Positions 8,576 through 17,899 of a DNA stretch of 64,000 nucleotides are shown here, piece by piece. Position 1 is the stretch's first letter, and every line of letters starts with the position of its first letter. The notes beneath the pieces were generated by a model. It ran no database searches. It had not been told where the DNA came from and saw only the letters and a list, made by a program, of their open reading frames with translations. Source of the DNA: Advenella sp. S44 (GTDB lineage Bacteria; Pseudomonadota; Gammaproteobacteria; Burkholderiales; Burkholderiaceae_B); NCBI RefSeq assembly GCF_002810445.1, contig NZ_NEXS01000010.1, positions 62,001 to 126,000 on the forward strand, in the 5' to 3' direction. The position numbers were made by a program, and so were the translations under genes.

Positions 8576-10171
8576 TCACTCGCCCGACTTCTTCATGTTC
8601 CAGAACACCGTTACCGGAGAAGGCAAGACGTCGGACAGTTTGGTGCTGTATGCGGCTGGAATAAGGAACTGCCCCAATGGTGCGACCACCCCTTCGTCAA
8701 TAACCAGCTTTTGTAACTGGGCCGTGATCTTCTTGCGCTCAGCATCATCCTTGGCACGGGCAAATTCCAGCCGCAATGATTCAATTTCCGGGACATCCGG
8801 CCAGCCTGCCCAGGCTTTTGTTCCATTTGCCGCGATCGTTGTGTTGCCGAACGGATCGCCGCTGGTCGCCAGAATGCTGTACGTGGAAAAGATATTCCAG
8901 CCACCCTCGGCCGGCGCTTTTTGGTTACTTTGCTGAGTTGCTACTGTCTGCCAATCCATGGTCTTCATATCGACTTTGAAACCAGCCTTGCGCAACGCGT
9001 CGCCAATGACTATCGGTTGTGCAGACAGCATAGCAATATCGGTTGGCTGCAAAATGACAACCGGTGTGCCATCATAGTTAGCCTGTTTGAGCAACTCCTG
9101 TGCCTTTTCTATATTGCTCTGCTCGACCATGTCTTTTCCATAGTCGTTTTCATAGGGATTGCCACAACCGAAAACCGCAGCACACGGTTTGTAGTATTCC
9201 GGATTGCCGACCAGCGCTTTAAGCACATTTTCCTGACCCACTGCGTACATGGCTGCCTGACGGATTAACCGGTTGTTGAACGGCGCATGCAGGTGATTGA
9301 AGCGGAAGTACGTCCAGGCCCCTAGTTTATCCAGTACCTCTACCTTGATATTGTCCTGATCCTGGACCATGGGCAGCAGGTCGAAAGGCACTTGCTGAAT
9401 AAAATCGATTTCCTCATTCATCAAGGCATTGATCGGAGTCATCTGATCCGGCATGGCAACCCATTGCACGCGATCGACGTTAACCACTTTGCCTCCAGCG
9501 GTCCAGCTGGCAGGCTCGTTGCGAGGCTTGTATTCATTATTGCGTTCATACACGACTTTTAGTCCCGGCCTGAATTCCGACTGCACAAATTTGAATGGAC
9601 CCGACCCGATGTATTCCGTAATCGGCGTGGACGATGGTGTCTGAGCGATGCGTTTCGGCATCATGAACGCCGGGCGCGAACTGAGCTTGGCCAGCCCGGA
9701 GAGCAGCAATGTGGTCGGTTCCTTCAGACTGATCTCAAATACTTTGCTGTCGATGGCCTTAATCTCTGCCACCATCGTCATCAATACCTGGCCGGTAGAG
9801 TCTTTTTCGGCCCAACGCTTGATAGAGGCCACGCAGTCTTCCGATGTCACCGGTGTGCCATCATGCCACTTGAGGCCGTCCCGCAATGTAAAGGTATAGG
9901 TTTTCCCGTCGTCCGACTCACTCCAATCGGCCATTTGCGGCTGGATCTTGAAACTGGAGTCGGTACCCAGTAAGGTGTCATAAATCATGTAGCCGTGGTC
10001 ACGAGTCATGAATGCGGTACTGACTACGGGATCCATGACCCGCAAACCTGATTGCATCACGGCAGTGACTGTTTGTGCCTGAACGGCCGGCACACAAGAC
10101 AAGATAGTCGACAGTGCTATGCCCAATGCCATCTTCTTTAAAGTGGTCAATTCCTTGGCCTTGTACATCAT
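8576..10171 (-). CDS. Peptide-type ABC substrate-binding protein (SBP family 5)
   Basis: A 531-residue periplasmic solute receptor of the DppA/OppA family. A signal peptide is visible (MALGIALSTILSCVPAVQAQ), followed by VMDPVVSTAFMTRDHGYMIY and the family-5 region YTFTLRDGLKWHDGTPVTSE. The start has AGGAG upstream; the two adjacent ATG codons at 10171 and 10168 are both usable. It is the recognition subunit of the importer encoded immediately downstream. Family-5 proteins bind peptides, glutathione, opines or nickel; the neighbouring D-aminoacylase and flavin dehydrogenase suggest a D-amino acid derivative, which is inference. Confidence 0.92.
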   Translation of the reverse strand: MMYKAKELTTLKKMALGIALSTILSCVPAVQAQTVTAVMQSGLRVMDPVVSTAFMTRDHGYMIYDTLLGTDSSFKIQPQMADWSESDDGKTYTFTLRDGLKWHDGTPVTSEDCVASIKRWAEKDSTGQVLMTMVAEIKAIDSKVFEISLKEPTTLLLSGLAKLSSRPAFMMPKRIAQTPSSTPITEYIGSGPFKFVQSEFRPGLKVVYERNNEYKPRNEPASWTAGGKVVNVDRVQWVAMPDQMTPINALMNEEIDFIQQVPFDLLPMVQDQDNIKVEVLDKLGAWTYFRFNHLHAPFNNRLIRQAAMYAVGQENVLKALVGNPEYYKPCAAVFGCGNPYENDYGKDMVEQSNIEKAQELLKQANYDGTPVVILQPTDIAMLSAQPIVIGDALRKAGFKVDMKTMDWQTVATQQSNQKAPAEGGWNIFSTYSILATSGDPFGNTTIAANGTKAWAGWPDVPEIESLRLEFARAKDDAERKKITAQLQKLVIDEGVVAPLGQFLIPAAYSTKLSDVLPSPVTVFWNMKKSGE

Positions 10172-10241
10172 GATATTTCTCCTGTACTAAATATAAAGGG
10201 CTGGCGCATCTGACACATAAGTCATCTGTAGCCAGTACAAG

Positions 10242-11504
10242 CTACTGCGTCCTGCGTAAAGGTTCGAAAAGCGTGTTCGAGAGTTTTGGTGGGTCGCCTG
10301 AGAGCCGGTCCGCAAGCAATGCAGCGCTTCCTGCGGCCAGTGTGAAGCCGAGCGCACCATGGCCTGCATTGATCCATAAATTTTGCAATGCGGTCTGCCC
10401 GATCAACGGCTTGCTATCGGGACGCGCTGGTCGCAAGCCTGCCCATGCCTGTGGCTCGCCAGCCGGGCGCAATGCGGGTAAATAGTGGCCTACTGCCAAT
10501 TTGAGGCTGGCAATACGCCGGGGACTGATCTGCGAGGAGTTCTCGCCAATGTCCACCATTCCGGCAACACGCAGGTGGTTACCCAGTCTTGCGTATACCA
10601 CTTTGTTATGCACGTCACTGACACTAACGAGAGGCGCCTCACTTTTCTCTGTCAATTGGTAAGTCAGGCTATAACCCTTGAGCGGATAAATATGGGGATT
10701 GAATCCCACCTGCCGGGCCAGTGTTTGCGCACCAATCCCATTGGCGATTACGTAGGCGTCTGCTGTCATATCGCCTGCCGGTGTTTCCAGCCCCACGACG
10801 CGGGCGCCTTTGTGCTGCACTCGCAATACCTGCGTATCGTAGACGAAGTCCACTTTGGCCGCCCCGCCACGCAACGTCCGTTCCAGCTCAAGGCACAGTG
10901 CCTGGCAATCGCCGGCATCTTCGCTGCGTGTGAAAATACCGCCAGCAATTCTGTCCTGAATACCCCGCAGCGCCGGTTCAAGCTCCAGACACCCATTTCG
11001 GTCCAGCGCGACTTGGACAGACCCCAGGCTGGCCTGATAGTCCATCTGCTTTCTGGCTGACTCATACGAACCGGGATCCTGATACACCAGCAGTTTTCCG
11101 CAGTTGCTGAAGTTAAACTGCAGCATTTCGTCTGCAATCAGCTGGTGCACCATTTGCTTGCTGTACAGGCCCAGCGCCAATAACTCCTCTGTCGTCTTTT
11201 GGCTTGTTTTCCTACGACAGGCAGCCAAAAATGCCATGGCCCAGCTCCACTGCTGTGGATCGGCACGCAGACGAAATGACAACGGGGATTCGGCATCGAA
11301 CAGCCATACCGGCAATTTGGGCAGAACCGCCGGCTCAGCCAGCGGTGCCACAAAGCTGTAGCTCAACTGGGCGCCGTTGGCGTTGCTCGTGGCCAGGCCT
11401 GGCCCAGCGTTGGCGTCGACCACCGTAACTCGATGACCTTTTTTTGCCAGATAATAGGCGCTTGTCATGCCGATGATACCCGCACCAATCACAATAATAT
11501 GCAT
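10242..11504 (-). CDS. FAD-dependent D-amino acid dehydrogenase-like protein (DadA family)
   Basis: A 420-residue flavoprotein of the DAO superfamily that would oxidise a D-amino acid to the 2-oxo acid and pass electrons to the respiratory chain. The start is set at 11504: MHIIVIGAGIIGMTSAYYL begins the FAD-binding Rossmann fold and GGAG lies just upstream, while the longer frame into the preceding gene adds unrelated sequence. The C-terminal FAD motif is GLRPARPDSKPLIG and then NLWINAGHGALGFTLAAGS. The preceding TPP-enzyme gene ends 13 bases before, so the genes are cotranscribed. DadA itself is about 432 residues; hydroxyproline or opine oxidases of the same family are alternatives. Confidence 0.88.
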   Translation of the reverse strand: MHIIVIGAGIIGMTSAYYLAKKGHRVTVVDANAGPGLATSNANGAQLSYSFVAPLAEPAVLPKLPVWLFDAESPLSFRLRADPQQWSWAMAFLAACRRKTSQKTTEELLALGLYSKQMVHQLIADEMLQFNFSNCGKLLVYQDPGSYESARKQMDYQASLGSVQVALDRNGCLELEPALRGIQDRIAGGIFTRSEDAGDCQALCLELERTLRGGAAKVDFVYDTQVLRVQHKGARVVGLETPAGDMTADAYVIANGIGAQTLARQVGFNPHIYPLKGYSLTYQLTEKSEAPLVSVSDVHNKVVYARLGNHLRVAGMVDIGENSSQISPRRIASLKLAVGHYLPALRPAGEPQAWAGLRPARPDSKPLIGQTALQNLWINAGHGALGFTLAAGSAALLADRLSGDPPKLSNTLFEPLRRTQ

Positions 11505-11517
11505 GCTGACTCCGCCA

Positions 11518-13191
11518 TCATCGCGTTGAGTTTGCACGTTCGCGCAATTTCTCAATCGTCGCTGACGCAGAAATATATTGCAGGCTGGTTCGGACCGAAA
11601 CAACAGTCGGCTGCCTGGCTGCAAGCGCGGTGCGCAACGCCTCGTCAACTTGCGAGCTATCATTGACACTAATGCCCAATGCGCCGAAATCTCGTGCCAG
11701 TGCCGCGAAATCCGGATTGCGCAACCCCGTGGCGCTCACACGCTCAGGAAAATGTTTTTCCTGATGCATGCGAATAGTGCCGTAGGCACTGTTATCGGAT
11801 ATGACAAGTATTGGATTGACGCCGTACTGAATGGCGGTGGCCAGCTCATTGCCTGTCATCATAAATCCGCCGTCGCCGACGAAACAGACAACCTGCCGCT
11901 CCGGATATCGCAGGCTCGCCGCAACGGCGGCCGGTACGCCATATCCCATCGCTCCGGAAGACGGTGCTACCATTTTCCTGCCTCCTCCGAAACGCAATAA
12001 ACGTTGCACCCATCCACCAAAATTGCCTGCGTCGATCGTAATAATCGCGTCATCGGCCAGCAAACGATTGGCCGCCTGCACGACACTGGAAAATACCACA
12101 CCGTCTTCGGCATCGCCGGGCCCGTGCCAATCGGCCAGCGACTGCGCCACCTGATGCAGTTTCCTGCTCCAGGCCTCATGGTCCGGATCTCTGCTTGCGG
12201 GCGCGAATTTGCGCAAGTCCATGAGAAAGGTGTCCGGGTCAGCCACCAAGCCTGCGTCTGTCTTGCGCAACGCCCCCAATGCAGATGCGTCCGGCCATAC
12301 ATGAACCAATGGCTGGGCCGGATGCGGCGCCGCTGGGAAAACGTATCCCTGAGTTGTCACGTCGCCCAGTCGGGTACCGACCGCGATGACCAGATCTGCC
12401 TGACCGACCGCCTGGGCCAGAGCAGCCGGCGCGCCATAGGCCAAGTGCCCGGCAAACAGCGGATGATCGTTGGCTAGCAGGTCGGCGTGCCTTACTGCTG
12501 TCGCAACGGGAATGCCAAAAGCCTCGGCTGCGGACTGCAGCGCCCTTTGGCCTTCCTCGTTCTTAAGCAATCCGCCGGCAATAATCAGCGGCCGGCGTGC
12601 CTTGGCGATCATACTGGCAACCTGTTTGAGCGATGAATCCGAAGCCGCGGCTGCCGGTAAGGGAAGGCGATAGCCCCTTTCGCCCTCTACCATGTCTTCC
12701 AGCATATCCTCTGGCAACGCAACAATAACAGGCCCCGGCGTGCCGCTGCAGGCGTAATGAAACGCGCTGGCAACACGATCGGCCAGTTGGTCCGCGTCAT
12801 TGACTTCAATGACCCATTTGGCCATGCTTCCAAACACCTGTCCATAGTCAACTTCCTGAAAGGCGGCCATATGGCGATGTGCCCTTTCGACCTGTCCGAC
12901 AAAGAGCACCAGCGGTACCGCATCCTGTTGCGCGGTATGTACCGCAATCGCCGCATTCATTGCCCCGGGACCCCGACTGACCATTGCGACACCAGCACGG
13001 CCAGTCAAGCGTGCGTCAGCGATCGCCATGAAACCGGCGCCTCCTTCATGGCGACATGTCACCACGTCAATGCCGACATAGTCCGCCAGCGCATCCAATA
13101 CATTCAAATAGCTCTCGCCGGGTACGCAAAATACCCTGTCTATCTCATGCGCCTTCAAAACCTCAATCAATACATCCGCTGCTCTTTGCAT
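11518..13191 (-). CDS. Acetolactate synthase-like thiamine pyrophosphate enzyme
   Basis: A 557-residue three-domain TPP enzyme. The N-terminal PYR domain has the catalytic Glu in CRHEGGAGFMA, the middle domain has the IIAGG and GTRLGDV stretches, and the C-terminal PP domain has the TPP/Mg motif GDGGFMMTGNELATAIQYG ending in SDNSAYG. Such proteins decarboxylate 2-oxo acids and sometimes transfer the product to a second oxo acid. Its position directly before the DadA-like gene suggests it handles the 2-oxo acid made from a D-amino acid. It lacks any nearby IlvH-type regulatory subunit, so it is probably not the biosynthetic acetohydroxyacid synthase. Exact reaction unknown. Confidence 0.85.
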   Translation of the reverse strand: MQRAADVLIEVLKAHEIDRVFCVPGESYLNVLDALADYVGIDVVTCRHEGGAGFMAIADARLTGRAGVAMVSRGPGAMNAAIAVHTAQQDAVPLVLFVGQVERAHRHMAAFQEVDYGQVFGSMAKWVIEVNDADQLADRVASAFHYACSGTPGPVIVALPEDMLEDMVEGERGYRLPLPAAAASDSSLKQVASMIAKARRPLIIAGGLLKNEEGQRALQSAAEAFGIPVATAVRHADLLANDHPLFAGHLAYGAPAALAQAVGQADLVIAVGTRLGDVTTQGYVFPAAPHPAQPLVHVWPDASALGALRKTDAGLVADPDTFLMDLRKFAPASRDPDHEAWSRKLHQVAQSLADWHGPGDAEDGVVFSSVVQAANRLLADDAIITIDAGNFGGWVQRLLRFGGGRKMVAPSSGAMGYGVPAAVAASLRYPERQVVCFVGDGGFMMTGNELATAIQYGVNPILVISDNSAYGTIRMHQEKHFPERVSATGLRNPDFAALARDFGALGISVNDSSQVDEALRTALAARQPTVVSVRTSLQYISASATIEKLRERANSTR

Positions 13192-13211
13192 TATTTTCTG
13201 CTTCCCTGAAT

Positions 13212-13853
13212 TTACGTTGAACCTTTAACACGCTCAAGATCGGCCAAAGCCTGAGTACGCAGATTTTCAGGAAAACCGGCCTGAATGATCTGCTCAAGTG
13301 CAGCATATAGCCGCTGCCAGCCCGCGTTTGTCCTTAACGACACACCCAGGAAATGGCTTTCTGTTCTGGATCGCAACATCATGTACAACACGCCTGCCAA
13401 CATAATGCTGACGACCGCCGGCACGTCCAGATCCTGCGTCAAACCGTCTACCCGATCAATGAACGACCTTGCCGCCTTCTCGCGCCGCTGCGCCAGCTGT
13501 TCAGTAACCTCGTTTAGTTCAATGAGCTCCCAGCGCCGAATTTCCCTCAGGCTTTCATTGTGGGCAAGCGCTTCGATCTGGGCATGAAGCATTGACAGAA
13601 TCAGCGCCGCAGGCGTTTGCTGGCTGGACTCCTCATCCTTGAGAAGGCCAGCCCTGGCTGTCCAGAAGTCCTGCTCCTGCATCCAGGCAAGCAACAGTCC
13701 CGGCATACCGTCAAAGTAGCGATAGATCAGCTCCTTGCTGACTCCTGCGCGTTTGGCGACTGCATTGATTCCCACCCCCACCATGCCAGTTTCCGTAATC
13801 TGTTCTTCCAGCGCATTCAACAGTCTTCTCTCGGTATTTTTACGACGAGACAT
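13212..13853 (-). CDS. TetR-family transcriptional regulator
   Basis: A 213-residue protein with an N-terminal TetR helix-turn-helix: MVGVGINAVAKRAGVSKELI then YRYFDGMPGLLLAWMQ, and an all-helical C-terminal ligand-binding part with a hydrophobic MLAGVLYMMLRS segment. The start at 13853 has GAAGG eight bases upstream and overlaps the end of the preceding gene by 14 bases. It is encoded inside the unit it probably controls; a TGACC-4-GGTCA palindrome overlapping a promoter at 14826-14839 is a good candidate operator. The inducer would be an intermediate of the pathway. Confidence 0.9.
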   Translation of the reverse strand: MSRRKNTERRLLNALEEQITETGMVGVGINAVAKRAGVSKELIYRYFDGMPGLLLAWMQEQDFWTARAGLLKDEESSQQTPAALILSMLHAQIEALAHNESLREIRRWELIELNEVTEQLAQRREKAARSFIDRVDGLTQDLDVPAVVSIMLAGVLYMMLRSRTESHFLGVSLRTNAGWQRLYAALEQIIQAGFPENLRTQALADLERVKGST

Positions 13854-14769
13854 TCGCTGACCTTCTTATGACGACCATGGCAGAGACCGGCTCCAGACTC
13901 TCAAGGACGATGCCATCCTCTACTTGTGCGATCAGCTCGCTGATGGCATGACCGATGACGCAGCCGGCACGCCAGACTGGCGTACCAAGGTAAATGGCCG
14001 TAAAACGACCGGCCAAATAGGACGCCTGCGGGTTGGCCGTTTCGATCAGACGTATCTTTCCGTCGGCATCCAGATGGATTGCATCGTTTTGTGCCGTTCG
14101 CAAAGATACCCTTTGCCCCATCGACAGAAGTTGATATCGGCCCGCGGCGCCCCCCAGGCATTCCCAGGCAAGACTGCCCACGGCATCCTTTGTTCCGTGC
14201 ATAAAGTAAATTGAGTTATGCTGTAACGCCAGTTGCCTGTCGCCTTCGCGGCGATGAACGCAGCCAAGATCCGCCCTGGCTGCGACCCGCTGGCTGTTTC
14301 CCCAACCTATACACCCTTGCGCATCAACTGCGATCAGACCGGCATCGCTTTCGCTATTGGCTTTGAGCACGACATCGACCGAATGCTGCGGCGTCTGTCC
14401 GTCCGCCATTCTGCGCAGCACAGACTGATTCAAGGGCTCGCCATCGCCTCCCGCGAGATTGGGCAGGCGATGTCCAGTAACCAGACCGATGTCATCAATG
14501 CCCGGAAGGAATTGTTGCAGCGGCTCCGGCCTATGAGGGCCGCTGGAGATCGCCGCAGCGCGTGTAGCAAGCAGCCACTCATCCGGAATCGTCAATTGGG
14601 TCACCCCACCGGTTTGGGTTGTACAGTGGTGAACTTTTCCATCGTCCAGCATCACGGAAAATACGGCAAAGCCGCCGATAGCACCTCTACCGAGCAATTC
14701 TGCGGCACGCACTGCAGCAAGCACTGATTCGCCCGCATTGGTACCGCTGGCGGCTATTCCAATTGTCAT
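13840..14769 (-). CDS. Conserved-looking protein of unknown function, first gene of the D-amino acid unit
   Basis: I do not recognise this 309-residue protein with certainty. It begins MTIGIAASGTNAGESVLAAV and continues GRGAIGGFAVFSVMLDDGK, a glycine-rich start reminiscent of Ntn-hydrolase or isoaspartyl-peptidase-like folds, but no catalytic residue can be assigned safely. No signal peptide or membrane segment is visible, so it should be cytosolic. Start at 14769 is preferred over 14793 and 14841 because the protein-like sequence begins there. It is the promoter-proximal gene of a unit with a D-aminoacylase and a peptide importer, so a hydrolase acting on the imported compound would fit; this is inference. 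Confidence 0.6.
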   Translation of the reverse strand: MTIGIAASGTNAGESVLAAVRAAELLGRGAIGGFAVFSVMLDDGKVHHCTTQTGGVTQLTIPDEWLLATRAAAISSGPHRPEPLQQFLPGIDDIGLVTGHRLPNLAGGDGEPLNQSVLRRMADGQTPQHSVDVVLKANSESDAGLIAVDAQGCIGWGNSQRVAARADLGCVHRREGDRQLALQHNSIYFMHGTKDAVGSLAWECLGGAAGRYQLLSMGQRVSLRTAQNDAIHLDADGKIRLIETANPQASYLAGRFTAIYLGTPVWRAGCVIGHAISELIAQVEDGIVLESLEPVSAMVVIRRSANVSS

Positions 14770-14825
14770 AAAAGATCCATTGCTTGGTGTCATTTGGCGG
14801 CAATAAAAGGCACGCCTGGCAAAAT

Positions 14826-14865
14826 GTGACCGGGTGGTCATATTAAAATACTAACACCATGACAA
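14826..14865 (-). promoter_or_regulatory. Candidate sigma-70 promoter with overlapping TetR-type operator
   Basis: Read on the minus strand there is TTGTCA (14860-14865), 17 bases, then TATGAC (14837-14842). The -10 overlaps the palindrome TGACC-GGGT-GGTCA at 14826-14839. It lies 57 bases before the first gene of a unit that encodes a TetR protein, so it may be the autoregulatory site. No other gene or strong signal was seen in the 14770-15185 gap. Confidence 0.5.
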
Positions 14866-15185
14866 TCGAAATAACAAGCGTATTTTTCTAGGGAAATACC
14901 CGCATGAAAACGTTGAATAGATGCAAAACAGAACGAGATAAAAAAGGAAAAATCTCGTGCAAATTCGGAAAACCCTTACGCAAAAAACTGCTTCCGATTA
15001 CCCCCTGATTTGGATCAAAAGCCGCCATGCTCTTTGTTCTCGACTTACAGTCGGATCTGACAAAATAGAGCAAAAGCAACGCAGACAAATGATGCCAATT
15101 TACGTCAATATGCCGCTAAAGCCTTGCGCCATCCGCAAATGCCAGTTGTAATTAAGAAGTCAAGCAAACTGCAAGGGTTCGGCCA

Positions 15186-17018
15186 ATGTTACAGCACATC
15201 GTTTTTGTCTTTTTGCTCTTTATTTCTGCTCCTGCCCTTGCTGCGTGCGATAGTCCGATCAAATTTGCGTCGCTGACCTGGGAAAGCGGCCAGTTCACAA
15301 GCGCTGTTTTGCGTCTGATTGCCGAACGGGGTTATCAATGCCAGACAAGCGAAATACCCGGTTCTGGCCCGGCTCAGGAAAATGCGCTGTCGCAGAATGA
15401 TATTCAGGTTATTGGAGAAGTGTGGGTTGGCCGCTCCGACATCATGAACAAGGCCCTGCAGGAGAATAAGGCCGCCATGGTGGGCGATACGCTCAAAGAC
15501 GGAGCCCAGCAGGGCTGGTATGTGCCAGATTATGTCTGGGAGGAAAATCCGCAGCTTCGCTCCTACAAGGACCTTGAAAAGTTTTCCAAGCTGTTTCTGG
15601 ATTCCGCAAGCGGTCCCAAGCCTCGCTTTATGAATTGCCCTTCTGGCTGGACGTGTGAAATATTCAACACCCGCCTGCTGCGCACAACCGGCCTGGATCG
15701 TACTTTCGATAATGTCCATCCCGGCACCGGCGCCGCGCTGGATGCAGAAATTTCCTCGGCTTATGAGCAGAAAAAACCTCTGCTCTTTTATTACTGGCAG
15801 CCGACAGGGCTGATGGCCAAGTACAAATTTAAGGCGCTGCAGTTTCCCGAAAACGAATCGGAATGCTGGGAGAGCCTGCTTGAGAAAGACAGCGATAAAA
15901 ATTGCGTTACCGGTTTTCCCATATCGAATCTGTCTATTGCCGTTTCCACACCGTTCAAGGAGCAAAATCCGCAGCTGATGCAGTTCTTTGAAAAAATACA
16001 GTTTTCTGCCGATCAGCTTAACGGCGCCATTTTGCAAATGACCGAAAACAAGCGCGACGGCACGCAGCAGGCGGAACGATTCCTGAAAGAAAACCCGCAA
16101 GTATGGGAGCAATGGGTCAGCCCCGAGGCGGCATCCCGATTACACGCATGGACCGGACAGACGGCGGCGGCAAGCAGCATTTTTCCTGACTGGTCCATCC
16201 AGAACAAACTGAACAGCGGACTCAAGTCGGTCGTGGGAACCTACGGGGAATCATTTCGGCAGGTTAGCGGTTTTTTAACCCGTTACTTGCTCAGTCCTAC
16301 GGTACAGGCGCTCTCGGCAATTCCGGCATGGCTGCTGATTGTGCTAACTGCCGTGCTCGCCTGGCACAGCACACGCTCTATCATTTTCGCGGCATTGTGC
16401 GCTATCGGGCTTTACGTCATTGGTGCTTTCGGTTTATGGATTGCGTTGCTGCAAACGCTGGCGCTGTTGATATGCGCTGTCATTATTACAGTCGTTATAG
16501 GAATACCTATAGGGATTTTTGTTGCCGGGCGCCCGCGCTTCTACCGCGTGTTGCAGCCGGTACTGGACGTGATGCAGACGATGCCGAGCTTTGTCTATCT
16601 GATCCCGGTGCTGATGCTGTTTGGCCTTGGCAATGTGCCTGCGCTGTTCGCAACTGTCATTTATGCCATTGCACCGCTGATCCGATTGACCGCCCTGGGC
16701 ATCCTGCAAATCAGTCGCGAAATGCATGAGACAGGTACGGCGTTCGGCACCAACCGCTGGCAGATGCTGCGCTGGGTTATTCTGCCACTGGCCAAGCCCA
16801 GCATCATGGCGGGTATTAACCAGGCGGTCATGATGTCGCTCTCCATGGTGGTGCTGGCATCCATGATTGGCGCCCCGGGCCTTGGCGAACAAGTGCTGGA
16901 GGCCGTGCAGACCCTCAATGTCGGCCAGGGGGTGCAGGCTGGCAGCGCCATTGTGATTCTTGCCGTCATTATTGATCGGATAACCCAGGCTTACGGCAAC
17001 CGCAGGAGAACGCGATGA
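15186..17018 (+). CDS. Glycine betaine/choline-type ABC importer, fused binding protein and permease
   Basis: A 610-residue fusion. A signal peptide (MLQHIVFVFLLFISAPALAA) leads into an OpuAC-type binding domain to about residue 285 (IKFASLTWESGQFTSAVLRL; EVWVGRSDIM; WYVPDYVWEENPQL). After a linker, a hydrophobic permease domain from about residue 360 holds the family region LQPVLDVMQTMPSFVYLIPV and an EAA-like loop METGTAFGTNRWQMLRWVILP (written here as its core TAFGTNRWQMLRWVILP). Such importers bring in quaternary amines such as betaine, choline, proline betaine or carnitine for osmoprotection or catabolism. Fused forms exist (OpuAB/ChoW-like), though the usual fusion places the permease first. 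The ATPase gene overlaps its stop by four bases. Confidence 0.85.
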   Translation: MLQHIVFVFLLFISAPALAACDSPIKFASLTWESGQFTSAVLRLIAERGYQCQTSEIPGSGPAQENALSQNDIQVIGEVWVGRSDIMNKALQENKAAMVGDTLKDGAQQGWYVPDYVWEENPQLRSYKDLEKFSKLFLDSASGPKPRFMNCPSGWTCEIFNTRLLRTTGLDRTFDNVHPGTGAALDAEISSAYEQKKPLLFYYWQPTGLMAKYKFKALQFPENESECWESLLEKDSDKNCVTGFPISNLSIAVSTPFKEQNPQLMQFFEKIQFSADQLNGAILQMTENKRDGTQQAERFLKENPQVWEQWVSPEAASRLHAWTGQTAAASSIFPDWSIQNKLNSGLKSVVGTYGESFRQVSGFLTRYLLSPTVQALSAIPAWLLIVLTAVLAWHSTRSIIFAALCAIGLYVIGAFGLWIALLQTLALLICAVIITVVIGIPIGIFVAGRPRFYRVLQPVLDVMQTMPSFVYLIPVLMLFGLGNVPALFATVIYAIAPLIRLTALGILQISREMHETGTAFGTNRWQMLRWVILPLAKPSIMAGINQAVMMSLSMVVLASMIGAPGLGEQVLEAVQTLNVGQGVQAGSAIVILAVIIDRITQAYGNRRRTR

Positions 17019-17899
17019 GTACGGAAACCATTGACAATACCGCAGCCACCGTGCCAACCGGAGCAGGCAGTCCCGGCATAGACAAACATTTTATTCGTCT
17101 TCAGAATATCAACAAGGTATTCGGCGACCGCCACAGCAAAGCCATGACGATGCTGCAACAAGGTTCGGACAATGAAGAAATTACCGCGAAAACCGGCTGT
17201 CATGTTGCATTAAGAAATATCAACCTGGAAATCCCTTCAAACGGCATTTATTGCATCATGGGTTTATCCGGTTCGGGCAAGTCCACGCTCTTGCGCCATA
17301 TCAATCGCCTGATTGATCCGGACACAGGAACGGTCCAGATTCAGGATGTGGACGTGACGGCACTTTCGATTCCCGACCTGCAGAAATTCCGACAAAAGCG
17401 CATCGCCATGGTCTTTCAGCATTTCGGTCTGCTGCCTCATTTCACCGTACAGCAGAACGCCGAATTTGCCTTGCGGGTACGTGGCGTGCCCAAGCGGGAG
17501 CGCGCAGAGCAGGCGCGCTACTGGTTGAACGAAATGGAACTGTCCGGTTACGAAACGCATTATTATGATGAGCTTTCAGGCGGCATGCGTCAGCGTGTCG
17601 GCCTGGCGCGTGCGCTCGCTGCAGGCACCGACATTCTACTGATGGATGAACCCTTCTCGGCACTCGATCCCCTGATTCGGCGCAAGCTGCAGGCTCTGCT
17701 GCTGGAGTTGCAAGACCGACTGAACAAGACAATTGTGTTTATTACCCATGATGTGGATGAAGCTCGGACGCTGGGCGGGACCGTTGCCCTGCTAAATCAG
17801 GGCAGTCTGATTCAAAGCGGCAGCCTGCAAGAGATGGCGGAAAATCCCGCAGACGAATATGTCGCCAGTTTTTTTACGACTGACGCCGAAACACCATGA
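17015..17899 (+). CDS. Glycine betaine-type ABC importer ATPase (ProV/OpuAA family)
   Basis: A 294-residue ATPase with Walker A GLSGSGKST near residues 83-91, Q-loop MVFQHFGLLPHFTV, signature DELSGGMRQRVGLARAL, Walker B ILLMDEPFSALDP and the switch His in VFITHDVDEA. The N-terminal extension with NKVFGDRHSKAMTMLQQG resembles ProV. There are no C-terminal CBS domains, which ProV and OpuAA use to sense ionic strength, so gating by osmolarity may differ or be absent. It is translationally coupled to the fused permease gene upstream and to the TfoX-N gene downstream by four-base overlaps. Confidence 0.93.
   Translation: MSTETIDNTAATVPTGAGSPGIDKHFIRLQNINKVFGDRHSKAMTMLQQGSDNEEITAKTGCHVALRNINLEIPSNGIYCIMGLSGSGKSTLLRHINRLIDPDTGTVQIQDVDVTALSIPDLQKFRQKRIAMVFQHFGLLPHFTVQQNAEFALRVRGVPKRERAEQARYWLNEMELSGYETHYYDELSGGMRQRVGLARALAAGTDILLMDEPFSALDPLIRRKLQALLLELQDRLNKTIVFITHDVDEARTLGGTVALLNQGSLIQSGSLQEMAENPADEYVASFFTTDAETP

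Noticed and set aside
15189-16112. 307-codon minus-strand frame opposite the betaine-type binding protein
   Set aside because: It mirrors a gene with signal peptide, conserved domain and operon overlap; its own sequence matches no family.
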